64,000 nucleotides of DNA. Origin: Plectosphaerella cucumerina. Taxonomy: Eukaryota > Ascomycota > Sordariomycetes > Glomerellales > Plectosphaerellaceae. Position numbers and translations under genes: made by a program. The notes beneath the pieces are model-generated. The model had not been told where the DNA came from and did not search any database. It worked only from the letters and a program-made list of their open reading frames with translations. This document shows, piece by piece, positions 34,044 through 47,050 of this stretch (within the stretch, counting starts at the first letter, position 1; each line of letters begins with the position of its first letter). Location of the stretch: positions 4,774,001-4,838,000 of the forward strand of contig JAGPXD010000001.1 in NCBI GenBank assembly GCA_020746995.1, given 5' to 3'.

Positions 34044-35550
34044 GCTCTCAAGGCTGGAGGCAGGGACTACCTTGCCCATGCACTTGCACTTGCCCATGAA
34101 GGGTCAGGGTAGTTCGTCATACCCATGTGCCGGGGGGGTAGGTAGGGGCAGGGCAGGGCAGGCATGGGATGGTGGTAGCTGCAGTGGTCAAGGCAGCAGT
34201 GAGGCCCGTCTGAGTGAGATCTAGGTAGTAAGTCGCGACGGGGTGCTAAGGATGGGGGCTGCAAGCACACGCGCAGGCACCCCTGGCTTTGGCCTGCATG
34301 CAGCGGCGCATGAGCCCTACGGTACCTAGAAGAAGTGCCATCCAGACACGCCTCTGAGCGGTGGGATTGCACGGGGAACGACATGTCGAGGGAAAGGTAG
34401 GGAAGCAGTGCCGAATCGAGGACAGAGGAGCGATGGGGAGTGGGCGCAGGCCGGCAGTGAAGGGGGGTGCCTTGCGCAAAGGTGGCCCGGTCGAGGACAC
34501 TTCTGGGGAATGGCGCAGCAGGGAAGACGGAAAAAGGACGTGACCGGGAGGTGTGGTAGAGCGCTGTGGAGTTGACAAACGGTGGGGTCGGTCCGACCTG
34601 GCAGGGTCCGGGTTCATTCAGTGTGTTTCCCAGAAGGGGGAGTACGCCCAAAAAAAGGGCTGCAGGTCAGTCAGTGGGCAGCGCCCGGGCAGGCGTTACC
34701 TACAGGTACAGGGCATGGGACTGCTAGCCCTGAGGGTTGGGCTGCCTGTTGCGGTGGTGGTGGGGTGTGGAGATCGCTGCCGGGATCCCTGGGCGCGGGA
34801 CGAACGAACGAACGATTGAACGGACTGAACTCTTCGGCCGGCCGTTTTGTTTCCCACGCCCCAGACAGCTCCGTGGATGCAATGGATGGACGCACCGGCC
34901 GGCGAGGGAGTCAGAGCCAGCAGACTACTGCACTGCACTGCAGGTGGTGGCATCTTCCCCAAGGCACGGCAGGGGCACGTGCTACTGGAATCAGTGGACG
35001 TCGCACGGCGCCCTACCGGTCCTTCGGGGCCGCTTCTCCTGCTGGCCGCAACTCGAACAAGGCTGAGGCCGGCCTGGGGGCGGGCGGCGAAGATCCTCTC
35101 CCGCTCCCCAGTCCAGAAGGAATCCGCGTACCGGCGGAACCACGGACGAGAATAACCACCAAGGCGGACAGACAAGACACCCAAGAGGCGAGGCCAAGAG
35201 GATCATCGTCTCGACAGGTACCGATCCGAGTAAGTGCCTGCATTGGTCGTCCCCTTCACATGCCATGCCTCGAAGGCAGCCGTTGAGACCCTGCTGCAAG
35301 TCGCTGGACCTGACTGCGCCGTGCCGTACCGGCTCCTGGGGACACACCTCGCTCTGGTTGATATGCAGTCATAGAGATAGTGCATTAGTCTGGACGGAGA
35401 GGATGCTAAATGCGGACCCGACGTACATCGAGCGTCTGTCATCTCACGGCGGGCGGGCGAGTGAGGTGTGTGCGGGTGCCTAGATCATCTCTCTCTCTGT
35501 CTGGCCTGGCCGCTGTCCATGTCGGTAGTTGGGGGATGCCACAGAACTGG

Positions 35551-35570
35551 CACCCACCCACCCACCCACC
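35551..35570 (+). repeat. (CCCA)n microsatellite
   Basis: About five tandem copies of a CACC/CCCA unit within the gene-free stretch. Confidence 0.7.
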
Positions 35571-38500
35571 TGGCCTTCGGCATGGGAGAGATCCGCTGAC
35601 CTGTGGCTGGTGGCATTCCGAGAAGCACCCAAGGTGCCTACCCAGGTAGACAGTCGTCACTCTTGGCCTGTTGCAACCCTCCAGATGAGGCCCCCCGGTG
35701 ACCGGGGGTGGCTTGAATTGGAGACGGCCGCCATTGGCCGCGATACGGCCCCCATTCAGACGCGGGGCGACAAGCCAAGAAGGATTGTCGCTGATCCATG
35801 TGCCAGAACAGAACAGAAGCCCGGAGTATGCCCGGCCTCATATGGCGAGTTCTTGGTGATGGTGATGGGCAATCTTCGCCTTATCGATGCGCGTATCCCC
35901 CGCATCCTGCGAGGCGACTCGAGCGCTGCTTGACGAACTAGAATGGCCCGTGGGACTGGGACCGGCATGGACAACGTCTGCTCTGCCCTGTCCTGGGACT
36001 CGAATCCGCCCAATGGGGGGTGCACCCGGTCAATGCAGGTCTCGGAGAGGGAGGCCATGCCATTCTGTCTGATTGATTCAGATGCGCATGCGTGTCTGAG
36101 ACTATGATCGCTGGTGGTTCCCACCCCCTACCAGGTCATCGGGACACACAACACCTCTTTGGCGTGTCCTGGCGCGCGATTACGGACGGTTGGCGAGCAG
36201 CGATGGGACGGGCACTACTGTTAGGCCACCCCCACTACACCACGCCGTCAGTCCTAGACAAGACAGCCGCTGGTGGACGCAAACTAGGGGACCCCTTCCA
36301 CGGGACGAGGGGCGTGAGGGTGCGCCGTGCGCCATGGCGTGCGGTAGCGCAGGTCGAAATGGAAAATCCCCAGGGTGCCAGTAAGTATCCTCTCAGGTCG
36401 GGTCGTGCCGTTTCGAGGAGGAGGGAAAATAGCATCATTGCCCGCTGTGTTGCATGCCGGCCCGCAATACAAAACGCAGGAGAGAATAAGTGAGGGAAAA
36501 TACTGCAGGCTGGCAGCGGTACCCAGGGGTCCGTGATGACATGACGTCGTGGGGCATACGGATCTAATCGGGGCCGAGAGCTGAGTGTCAAATCGTGCTG
36601 CCGAACATGGGCCGTTAAACGTGAGGCCTCAAAAGACGTTGCCGGTGAAGGGGGAACGAAAATGGTCAGAAGGTTGCCTGCAGTGGGTGATGGATGGAGA
36701 CATGCATGCTGATGGAAAAGGTCATAGCGCGTGCCGGGGTCGACAATGGCCTCCGATTGGGCCGTGGTCCGGGGAGGTTTCCTCACGTGCGCGCTAGAGA
36801 CGCAACGGTCGTCGCCAGGGGGAAGGCCCGGGGGAGCATTGCAGCGGAGGGCTTGAATCCCGTGCCCAAGATGCGTCACAAAGGCAGATTCGACTCGACT
36901 CACCAAGGCCCCCCGTCCGATATCAATCCTCGCGAATTGAGGCTACAAACCCCTGCCACTGATGGTGGTCCAAGCTATCGGCGCTCCGAAGTCATGATAC
37001 CGAAAATGTCCTAGCTTTCAAGGCCCTGGTGTCCCAAGCTTCGGTCTTCATCCCATCCCATCGCATGTCAGTCCCCCCGATGTAGGTCTACCGACACGCC
37101 CCTCCCAGGTCGCACCGCACGGGTACCCAAGACGATATCCCAGGATGTCAACTTCTCTATGTCGACCCTGGGGAACTTCTCGGCGGCTCTCTCTGCGGCT
37201 GACCGCGACTAACCTTCTAGAAGCCCTCCTTGCCGCGGGCTCTTGCAGCCTCAACCGCACATGTCCGATATGATACATTACCGACGGCCCGATCTGTGTT
37301 CCTCGAGAAACACAATGCAGACAGCTTCAGTGTAGACGGCATGGAAGCCTAATGCCTCTCACCGAACATGTACTACTCTCATCCAACCCAAAATAGCCTT
37401 CTTGCGGCTCTGCTCCCCAATTCGACGTTTCACGAGCACCAAGCTGCAGAAAGGCGTCGATCTGCCTGTCCCAAGGCGCCAGTGGAGCCCGAAGCTGCAG
37501 TGCACCGAATATCCTTCTGCCTGGGAATATCACCTCGCCGCCCGACTCGGGCAGATAGTCTCCCCGCGCTCTTTTCGGATGGGTGTTCGTCCGGACAATT
37601 TCCCCCAAGTGCTCGTCCTGCAGCACATCCACCGACAACCTGGAAGTTTCATGATAGCGATGCAGGACTCCAAATGCTGCTGCCCGCACTCTACCCACTA
37701 ACACGCCGCCGCTTCTTGGGGGGAGCACAAGCGATTGGCCAATGAGCGAGACCACTACCAACGACGTCATTGGCCCGATTCGGCACACACCACAGCCCCC
37801 CAGTCACGGTCCGTGCTCACCAGCACGTTTGCACAGCCGCCCTGCCGCCTGTCAGCAGTTTCGCGGTAGCCACAATTCCCGTGACGACCTCGCCGTCCCG
37901 ACATCCTTGGTCCCAAACCCCCCGCCCGCCTCCGGAGTCGCCGGCGGATGATTGTGGAGACGGCTGCAGCTAGCAACATCGGAATCCCCTACCGCATCAA
38001 CTTGTCAAGCACTACTTGTACATTTCTTCGTTTCACGCCGAGGTCCTGCATATCCCGGTGTCTTCTGCATGGCGGGGGGAAGAGAAGCTCCAGGCAGCAG
38101 CAAGAAAAATCAAGCCAACGTCGCAGCTTTCATCTTCCAAGAAACCACCGAAGCTATTCACGGTAACCGTCGCTGATGGATTCGATTCCCCCCGCGGGCG
38201 ATCGAGAGACACACACACCACACCCCCCTTCCGCCCGGGTGCCCTGCCGAGGCTCCTGGCTCCTCATCCTTCGCCCGTCTCTGCCACCCCTACCCAGGTA
38301 CCACATCGTACACCCGCCGCTGCTGCTGCGAAACATATGCCCCGATTCGGACAGTTTGCTCGAATAAACAGCAGGGGTCCCATGCCTGGCCCACCCCAAC
38401 CGTTTCCCAAAAAACATCCGCCCGGGTTCGCAGCGCCCCCACGGCCCAGGAAACACTCCCAGAGTTTGGTCTCTCGCTTGCGTCACGTCACTCACCTTGA

Positions 38501-39951
38501 GGGACATTGCCCACCGCGGATGCCCTTCGAGTCTCGTAGGCGCGTGTCTTGACGATGGACCAGGAGAATAAGAAAGGGCGCCCAAAAGAAATAACTTGCA
38601 TGCCTAAACGGGGAAATCTCTGGCCAGGATGTGCCATTCTCATTTCTGCACCGCCGTGACCCATCTGTTCACGCACCCCAATCCCATGTCTCAGTCCGTC
38701 TCATGCAAGAGTCCTGCAAAAAGTTCAGACCGATCTCTTCAGCAAATATCCCCGTCCCGCAGCTCGAATACCTCATCAACCTCCTCTGACGTCTTGTCCA
38801 AACCCCACCTCCCGATATCCTGCTCCATCACCAAGTCTGACCTGCATCGTCCCTGACATGACACCCGAGCCGTCGCGTTGGAGCCCTCCCGCTCTAGACC
38901 TGCCCCCCCGCCTTGTCAGCCGCGGCTGCGCTTAGGGGTGGGCTTCGCTTCTCCTGAGCCATGCCCCCAGCCTCCCGATAGCCGCCGCCGGGAAAGGAAG
39001 CAGGCGGTGGCTGACACTGACATGCTGCTCTCTGGGGACTTTTGAATCTTACCGACATACCGCACGTCTCACCGGCTATGTTTCATTCCGAAGGAGGCCA
39101 CCAGGGAAGCGGTAAGGCAAGGGGATAAGGCGGAAAGGTCTGGACCCAACGACATCATGGCTTAATCGAACGATCTTCGAGCAAAGAGTTGGACATGGCC
39201 CGCAGCGGCTGGGCTGCAGAACTGGCCTGGCCCGGCCGCCAGGACCCCATACACCTTTCCAGCCCTACGGCCTGCTCACGTTGCACAGACAAGGTCGCAC
39301 AAGAACAGGCCCGATCACTTACATCCCCGATCCACCCTGTCACAACCTCGCCGAGTGACGTCAAGCCACACAGAAAATTGTCACCCGGCAAGGCATTATC
39401 TCGCCGTCGAGAAGCCGAGGCATCTCACCTGTAAGACAGAACACTACATGCACTTCACGACGAGCAAGACGCCTTTCGCGCCCCCGGATATCCCAAAAGT
39501 AGAATCGTATTGAGGACACAAACGAGGCCATCGCCCGCTCCAGAAAACAGGAGACGGACCTGCCTCGCTGCGCCATGCCTTGCCACGTTCGCCGTGGATG
39601 AGAATGGTAGTATTAGACATGCTAGAAATGAACACCACGCCGCTGTTTGCCCCCCTCACCCCTCCTCATCATCCAGTCTGCCGGCGCAGGTGCGTGCGCC
39701 GGCAAAAGATGTCCTCCGCATGCAGGTCTAGGTGTTTTGTTTTTTTACCCCTTTAATACCGAGCTTCGGTGGGGGTGACGGGCAGAAATGTTGGTATATG
39801 CGAGGTCATGAGAGCGTCGTCGTAATCAGGCGTGGAATCCGTCTATCTCCCGGGCGCTCTTCAAACGTCCGTCATGAGGCGCCCCGGAAAAAGAGACGCA
39901 AGGAACAGTAAAAAGCTGTTGCGGGTATAAAGGCAGAAAAGTCGAAACGCC

Positions 39952-42900
39952 TCACGGCCGTCGGCTCATGGCAGCGGCAGCCCCGGCAGAGGCAAGGTCC
40001 TGCTTGGCGCTAACGCTGCGGGCAGCAACCCGGGGAAGGCCGCTGGAGCTGGGAGGGATGCCCGTGGTGCCAGTGCTGGTCCTCTTGACGGTCGAGATGG
40101 GCACACCGCCGTTGGCACCGCCGAGGCCGGTAACCCGGCGCGTTGAGCCCGAGACGGGCTTGTGTGGGCTGACGCCAGACGTGTCGCGGGACCGAACCGT
40201 TGGCCCAACACGAGGGCCCGCACCCGGGGGTTCGGGGAGCGGCCGCGGCGCCGAGATGCCCTGGTGACGCTTCGCCGGGGAGGCGTCGCGGGCTGGGATA
40301 CGCGGCATGGCCACCGTCGCCTTCCTCCCGGTGATGAACTCGTGGAAAATGGCATCCTCGGGCTTGAGGCGGCGCTCGGGATCCCATCGCAGGCAGCGCG
40401 TCAAGAAGTCGAGGAAGGCCTCGTCGTCGCACTTGATGGCTTGTTGTAGGGTCTTGGAGGATGGGCGGCGGCGACGGCCCTTGGAGGAAACCGTCAGTCT
40501 GGGCTTGCCCATGGAGTCGAAGAAGAGCTTCTTCCTGGTGCTCTTCTCGATAAGATGCTTCTCGGGAGGCCCAAAGATCTCCATGATGCACGCCAACTGC
40601 TCCTGCTCGTTCTCGCCGGGGAAGATGGGCACGCCGGTGTAGAGCTCTGCCAGGATGCAGCCTACGCTCCACATGTCGATGGGCATGCCGTAAGTCATAC
40701 CGAGGATAACCTCGGGGGACCGGTAGAAGCGGGACTGAATGTAAGTGTACACACGCTCGTTCTCGAAGCAACTGGAGCCAAAATCGATGACCTTGAGCTC
40801 GGTATGCAAGGGGTGTCGCAGCAAAATGTTTTCGGGCTTCAGATCGCAGTGGATGACCTTGTGCTGCTTCAGACAGTTGAGGGAGCTGAGCATCTGCTTG
40901 GTGAAGCGTCTGATGAGCTTGAGAGAGAAACCACGGAATCCGTTGATCTTGATGAACTCGTAGAGATTCATGTCCAGAAGCTCCGTGGAAATGCAGAGAT
41001 GTCCGCGGAAGTAGAAGCTGTGGGTGAAGTTGACCATGCTGTGTTTGTTTTTCGGGTCCTGAATAAAGTCAGTATGCGGAAAGATCGCCAGTCCAAGGCG
41101 TCAGACTCACCCATTCGCGAAGTTTCTGAAGAATGTTGACTTCGACGAGAGCCTGCTGGTGGAACCGCTTCTTGTTACGGATGATCTTCACAGCGACGAG
41201 AGCCCCGGTCTTGTGGTCGATGCAGCGCACGACCTGACCGAAACTGCCCTTGCCAAGAATGTCCACAATCTCATAACGGTAAGCAAGATGGTCGCCTGAC
41301 ACGATGGTGTAGTCTCCCCGCTCGTCATCGTACCCAAAGTTGGGCAGGTCGGACTGCAGGTTGCCGACCACCTTTTGAGCGTTCTGGGTGCCGCAGAAAT
41401 AAATGTCGCTGTAGTCGACAATCTCGCCGCGCTCGTAGATGTTGAGCATGGCTATCCGGATGGCCTCGTGAGCGCCGACGCGCTCCTTCGGTGTGGCCCT
41501 CTTGCGCAGCGCGTCGAGCGTCCTGGCGGCGATCTCCGTCTCCTTCCGCCTGGAGCCCATCTTCTTGATCTCCTCCTCGGCAATCAAGTCATCCTTGTCG
41601 AGGTCCGCGGTCCAGGGGTCCGGCGACCGCACAGTCGCAGAAGAAGCCTTCGGCCTAAGAATCTTGTTCATGACAGACGTCGTGCGCGCCGGGTGCTGCC
41701 GCTCGCTGCCAGAGTCGTTGGCTGGCTTCTTGACGGGAGCTCCATTCTGCGTCCAGGTCTCACTCTTGGTCCTGTCGTGTCCAAACGCGTTGAGACTTGA
41801 TGCCGAGCTCTTGCGTCGCCTGGTCTCGAGGTAAGTGCTGCCAGATTTCAAGGAGGTTGCAGGCGACGGAGCGTTGACGGACCCGAGGTTTCCAGTCGTG
41901 GCGGAGACGGGGATGCGAGGCGGAGGCATAGAGCCTGGCTTGCTGCTGGGTTCCGTCTTGTCTGTAGTGCTAGCTGGAGTTCCGCTCTTGGAGGCACCTC
42001 TCTTCCACGATAAGCTGAGCTTGCGGCGCAGAGAGCTCATGGAGGACGGGGTAGGTGGCTCTTCAGGATCGGACATGGGGGGGGGCGACTTCGTCCTGGT
42101 TCTGATCGGCTTCTGCGCCCTCGGGCCCGAAGGCTTCTGCTGAGACTTCACATCAAGGGTGGGCTCCGTCAGGTTTGAGACGTCGCCAGTCTTTGGGCGC
42201 CTGATGAAATCGTGATCGGGTCCATGTCTCGGTACTGATGATGACAGGAACGGCGACATGCTAGGCCTGCGGCTGACCTGGCCAGAGGTGCCACCGAAGG
42301 ACTCGGAGGAGCTACCGGCGCCGCCAGAGGCGCTATCTACACGGTTGTGGTGCACGGTGCTGCTGCTCCGAAGCGGCGGCAGGTCGGTCTTATCTTCATG
42401 CCGATGCCTCGAGAAGAAGGAGCTCTTTGACGCTGTCATGGGGGTTGTCGGGGTCTTCGCAATGATGCGGGATGGTGGAGGACTGAGGTTCCTATCCGAG
42501 TGTCCGTGCTCCTGCAGCGCTGCGACCTTGGCCGCAGTGGTCGGGTTGAGAGGGCCGACCATAAGAGGAGGCAGGTTGATGCCTGGCGGTTGCTTCTTCG
42601 TATGGGCACTCGTTTTCTTATCTGTCTGAGTGACTGCGGCCGTGGTCGACTTGCGGGTGCTAGCCTTCCGTCCGACCCTGACCTGTTCAGCCCCGGACGG
42701 AATGGAGAAGCTGCCGGTCGAGTTGCTGTTGATGCTGCTGGCGTCCGCGGCCAGGCTGACCTTGCGCTTGTCGAGGAACATGCTGTCGATTGGAGGCTCC
42801 TTGGGGGATTCGTATGCTTTCGGAATGGCAGGTACCGGGGGGACGTCCTCATCCTCCTCTGCCGTCGTGGTGTTGTTCAGGTTATGCGGGAGCGATGATT

Positions 42901-44374
42901 TGGGCGCGGGAAGACGCGATGCCGGCCCGGGAACGGGAAGCCGTGGCTGGGCCGAGCCCGTCGACGTCCTGACGGTGTTGAAGCTCATGGAGGATCCAAC
43001 AGACAGGCCAGAGCTGTATGATTTTCGGTTTATATCGGGTGTCGTTCGCGACGAGGAGGGCGTGGCGGAAGCTTTCCGGGGAATCATCGAAGGCGAGCGA
43101 GAGTGCTCGCGGTGTTCGAGGGGTGGCGGTGGGGGCGCATCGGCGATGCTGTTCATGTTCTGAGGCTGGTGCATCGACATTCGCTTCATTCTCCGGGCGT
43201 CGGTTGGGCTCACGGTCCTGGCGCCCAGACCCGTAGCGTGAGACTGATGAGGCATGCCTGGCATGACCGAGGCTCGCTTCTGGCTGGCCGTCAGCTGGGC
43301 GGAAGACGGAGCGGCACCGGTGCCTCTGCCGGCGACGCGGGGAGATCTCGAGTTGATGGCGGTGGAGAATCGGTTGTTCTGTTCGGGGGTGAGGGTGTTG
43401 GCCGAGTGGAGGCTCGCCGAATGCGTCCTGGGAAGGGGCTGGCCGATGGAGCGGGCCTTGACGGCCCTGGAGCCGGGCAAGTTTCTGTTGGTGTCGAGAC
43501 CGAGGCCGATGGGGCCGTCCATGGAGGTCCTCGTGGAATCGCTGCCAGCGTTGGAGATGAGGCTCGGGCGCCTCTTCTGTGGTGGGCGGTATGACAGCTC
43601 TCCGTCAAGGACTCCCGGGCCGATGGATTTTCTGGGAGGCTTGCCAATGTTACCGCCCATGGCGTTGGAGACGGGCGGGTAATGGCTCTGGCGGCGGTTC
43701 CTCATCGCGGCCGGGGCGGTAGGGGCGTCGAGAATGCTGGGTGCGGTGATGGAGGAGATGCTGGTTTGGCGGCTCGACGTGCTGGGCCGCTGGAGGATGG
43801 AGCCAGACCTTCCGGGTCGGTTTGGCGCAGCAGCAGGTGCTCCTCCAACACGGCCTCCGCCGTTGGTCTGCGCGGATGTTGGTGGTTTGCCCGTCATGTT
43901 GTTGTCGGCGGCGAGTCCCTGGGGCTCGAGGATGCTGCCGTGGCCGGTCGGGGAGGGAAAGGCGGTCAGCTTGAACTCGGTCGAGGCGGATTCGATGCTG
44001 CTGTGGAGATCGTCGAAGTTCACCGAGGGCAGGAAGTCGTAGGAGCCCGTGGTGTCGGCCGTGTCCTGCGCCGCCCCATTTCCACCACCAAACGAGAACA
44101 AAGGGTGGGTATTCGAGGTCGAGGCGCTGAGCATCGGACCGTTCTTTGAGGGCTGCTTGACTGGGGATGCGGTTCTCGGTTTGGGAGCCGGCCGGAGGCT
44201 GTGAAAGCAACACGGGTCAGCAGCGAGAACCTCAAGGAGGCGGGCAGCGAATTGGGGTGACGGAGGGGCGGGAAAAGGGTCGGGTCAGGGGGCAGAAAGA
44301 AGCTGGTCCTACCCCTTGGTGGGCGACTGGCTGGGTGGTCTGGCACCAACCGGTCCACGGTGCTCATTCACCAT
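39952..44374 (-). CDS. Pom1-like DYRK-family protein kinase
   Basis: Three exons, 44374-44313, 44198-41111 and 41058-39952 (1,418 aa). The long N-terminal half is Ser/Pro/Thr-rich and disordered. A DYRK homology box (about 960-990, GNLQSDLPNFGYDDERGDY) precedes the kinase domain starting near 996 (YEIVDILGKGSFGQVV). Catalytic residues: K1025 in VAVK, D1122 in HCDLKPEN, D1142 in DFG, and the DYRK-specific activation loop Y1154-T-Y1156. It most resembles S. pombe Pom1, which sets cell polarity and size through cortical gradients; that role here is inferred. The first exon, found by splice logic (GG|C), adds MVNEHRGPV ... SPTKG and joins an in-frame stretch (LRPAPKPRTASPVKQPSK) before the next ATG at 44134. 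Confidence 0.9.
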
Positions 44375-47050
44375 GTGTGATCAACCCGACACGAGCGGGA
44401 GCCAGGCAGGATAGCCTGCTGGCGTAGGAAGAAACGAAGTGTCGTAGCTCGGGTGGAGGAGAGGGGGAGTCGAGTGAGGGATGACTGCGGTGCCGTTACG
44501 GTGCGACGGGGTGGTATCGCGGCGGCAGGCCAACTCAGTCCGCTGAAGGAGCCGAGTTCGTTGGATGGGCTACCTCATTCCGGGAAACGCAGGGGTGCGG
44601 AATGGCGATGGTAGACCTCTTTGCCGCCGCGTCTAAAGGGGGGAGTCGGCGTTGAAAGGAGCGGTCTCTCCCTCGTTGCGCGAGGAAAGTTGACTGGCGA
44701 GAGATGGCGATTGTGATGGGCGGTCGGGGATGGACTGGACTGGTACGGTGGAGGATGGATCAGGTTCAATCCAATGGCAGGTACCTGCTGCACCTTTCCC
44801 CGGCGGATCACGCAGCGGGCCGTGCTCAATTGTGTCGGGCAGCTGGTAGGCACTGTTGACGAGGGCTGTGGCCGTGCTGTCGTGGTCGAGTACCGCGTGT
44901 TCGATTGGACGCGGGCTGGAGACTTGCAGAAGCTGGCACTGTGGCAGGCTGGCGATGTACCTAGAGAGCAAGGGGTACTTTCTTCAACCGCTGTCAAGGT
45001 CACGGCCTCCATCAGACGAAAAGGAAGCAGCGGGGAATTTGGCAGGCGGGGTCAATGCTCGCTGCACCTGCCAGGCGGCTTCGCTCTAGGGGGGAACCAG
45101 GGGGCGTCGGTCAGTGGAGCGTGCCCCTGAACGACGAGGGGCTGGGCGCGAGATGGCTGGGTTGGGCTGGGCTCTCACTGGTTCAGGTACCACCTTGGCC
45201 GGCAAAAGCAAAAGGTCGGGGAGGCTTGAAGAAGGGCGCCCCCCAGGTGGCAGTGGCCAGGTACCATCTCGCATTCGAGACTTTGCTCTCGATGGACTCG
45301 CCCTCACCTCTCTCCGGCACCTCTCCCCAGTTGTCCTCACCCACTGCATTCCAATGCTGCCCAGTCCCGTCCCCTGAGGTCCCCTGCAGCGGAGACAGCT
45401 AAGCTCGAGATGGAAATCCGTGACCCGTCGGCGTGCATCTTGCGCGCGCACCTGCGTCCCGTCTTTCTTGCACGCACACACACACACACACACAAAAAAG
45501 GGGTGGAGGTTTTTGTTTTTTTCCAGGGTCCCCTATCTGGCTCGCCCAGCAACGCGTGATCGAAGCAGGTATTTCCCCGACGCCAGCAAGCCTGTCCCGC
45601 GAGCCGCGATGGAACACCCCTCAGCCAGCCAGCTGCAGCCTCTTGTTTTCTGGCCACACGGGGCCCGGGCGGTTGGCCTAATCTCATTCACATGGACATC
45701 TTCCCTGCTAGTCTCTGGGGTCGACCGGAGAATGCTCATCTCCTCGATACCCAGGTGCGAGGGACACGGCGGCCGTTGGGTCTTGGTCTTGTCCACCCAC
45801 CGTTCAGCCGGGCCGGCGGGTTGAGACATGTTACGAAGTGTCTCTGGCAGAGGGCACAAGGCGAAGGGTGTTCCGATGTTGGCCTTGACACGGCCGCTCC
45901 CCACCAAACTATCGTATGCGGCACGCGCATCCAAGCTCCTCCGATTCTGCAACGTGACTGGTGATAGGGCAGCCGGGCCTGGTTGATGCATCAACTACGG
46001 GCGAGGGTCCCCTTGGCGCTCCCTAGGAACGCGTTCAGGACGTTGACTCGACTTAACTCGATGCCCGAAGGCCATGACTCGGTTTGCAAACCTTGTAGAG
46101 GACCACCGAGTCTGACTATCGTGTCCATCTATTCTGATGTGAAGCGATTGGCGCTCGATAGGACCTGTCTGATGAGTGATGCTGCAGACGTATCGTCGTC
46201 GCTGCAGCCAGCCCTTGCGCATCAAGCCGGCGTGCCGATCTGCCTCTCTCCGGCCACCCCAAACAATAACACTCCTGCAGGAACCAAATTCAAAGGTGGC
46301 CCGCCACCTGCGCGCCATGTGGGATCGTATCTTGTTGACAAGGAGACGGCGTCGAGTCGGCCCCCCCTTTCCCAGTGATCTAGCGAACGACTTTGCCCGA
46401 CGAGGACAACCGAGCGTGCTGATGTTGGTCGCACTTCGCCAGAAGCCGACTCGCTTCCTAGACGCGCCGCTCAACGGGCCGCACTTCTCCGGAGCCCAGT
46501 CTGGATAGATCATCGGAGCCTCCAGCTGGGGACTTGCAGGGTCCATTTGACGTCCAGGTCAGCCTTCCGCGGGATGTAGGAAAGATATTGCCTTGCAAGG
46601 GAAAAACAGCTGTTACGACACTTCAATTTCTCGGACAACGTGGTGTCCAACTTGAGTTGCTTCGGCGTATCTCGGTGAGACTGCTTACTCATCACCCCGG
46701 GTCGGCGGCATGTGACACAAGCGCGGCGGCCTGGTGATGTCAGTCGGCACGACTGGTCTCCAACCTCAAAGGGCAACAGCAAGCATGACACGTGCGAACC
46801 AGCGACAACACTTCCCCAACCGCATCCTCCTCACGTGAGGGGCTCGCCAGAAAGGACCCGAAGAGCATACCACATTCAGAAACACCTGCCAGAGTGAGAG
46901 CTTCCCGCTATTGCAGTCGCCCGGACTCCGCGGCATCGAGGATGACCTAAACCACCACGACGACACATCGCGATACTTCGCCCGATCCTACCCATCTACC
47001 CTCCACGATACGGCAAGTGCGCCATCGAGGCCACCACACCCCCAGCAGTC
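44375..47050. other. Divergent intergenic region between the Pom1-like and Pex23-like genes
   Basis: 2.7 kb. A (CA)10 microsatellite followed by a short A run sits at 45475-45499. No coding sequence with family resemblance on either strand. Confidence 0.55.
45475..45494 (+). repeat. (CA)10 microsatellite
   Basis: Ten CA dinucleotides directly followed by AAAAA, in the Pom1/Pex23 intergenic region. Confidence 0.85.

Larger units (their letters stand above)
33782..39951. other. 6.2-kb stretch without a recognisable protein gene
   Basis: It lies between the mini-protein start and the Pom1-like stop, both minus strand. It holds the mini-protein promoter, possible 3' UTR of the kinase gene, a (CCCA)n run at 35551-35570 and a CT run near 35488-35499. 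ORFs (up to 234 codons) overlap each other on both strands and match no family. No repeat-induced AT-rich block and no transposase remnant were seen. Long non-coding transcripts or small multi-exon genes cannot be excluded. Confidence 0.5.

Noticed and set aside
34067..34651. 194-codon minus-strand ORF in the gene-free stretch
   Set aside because: Ser/Pro/His-rich with no coding character; overlaps other frames of equal length.
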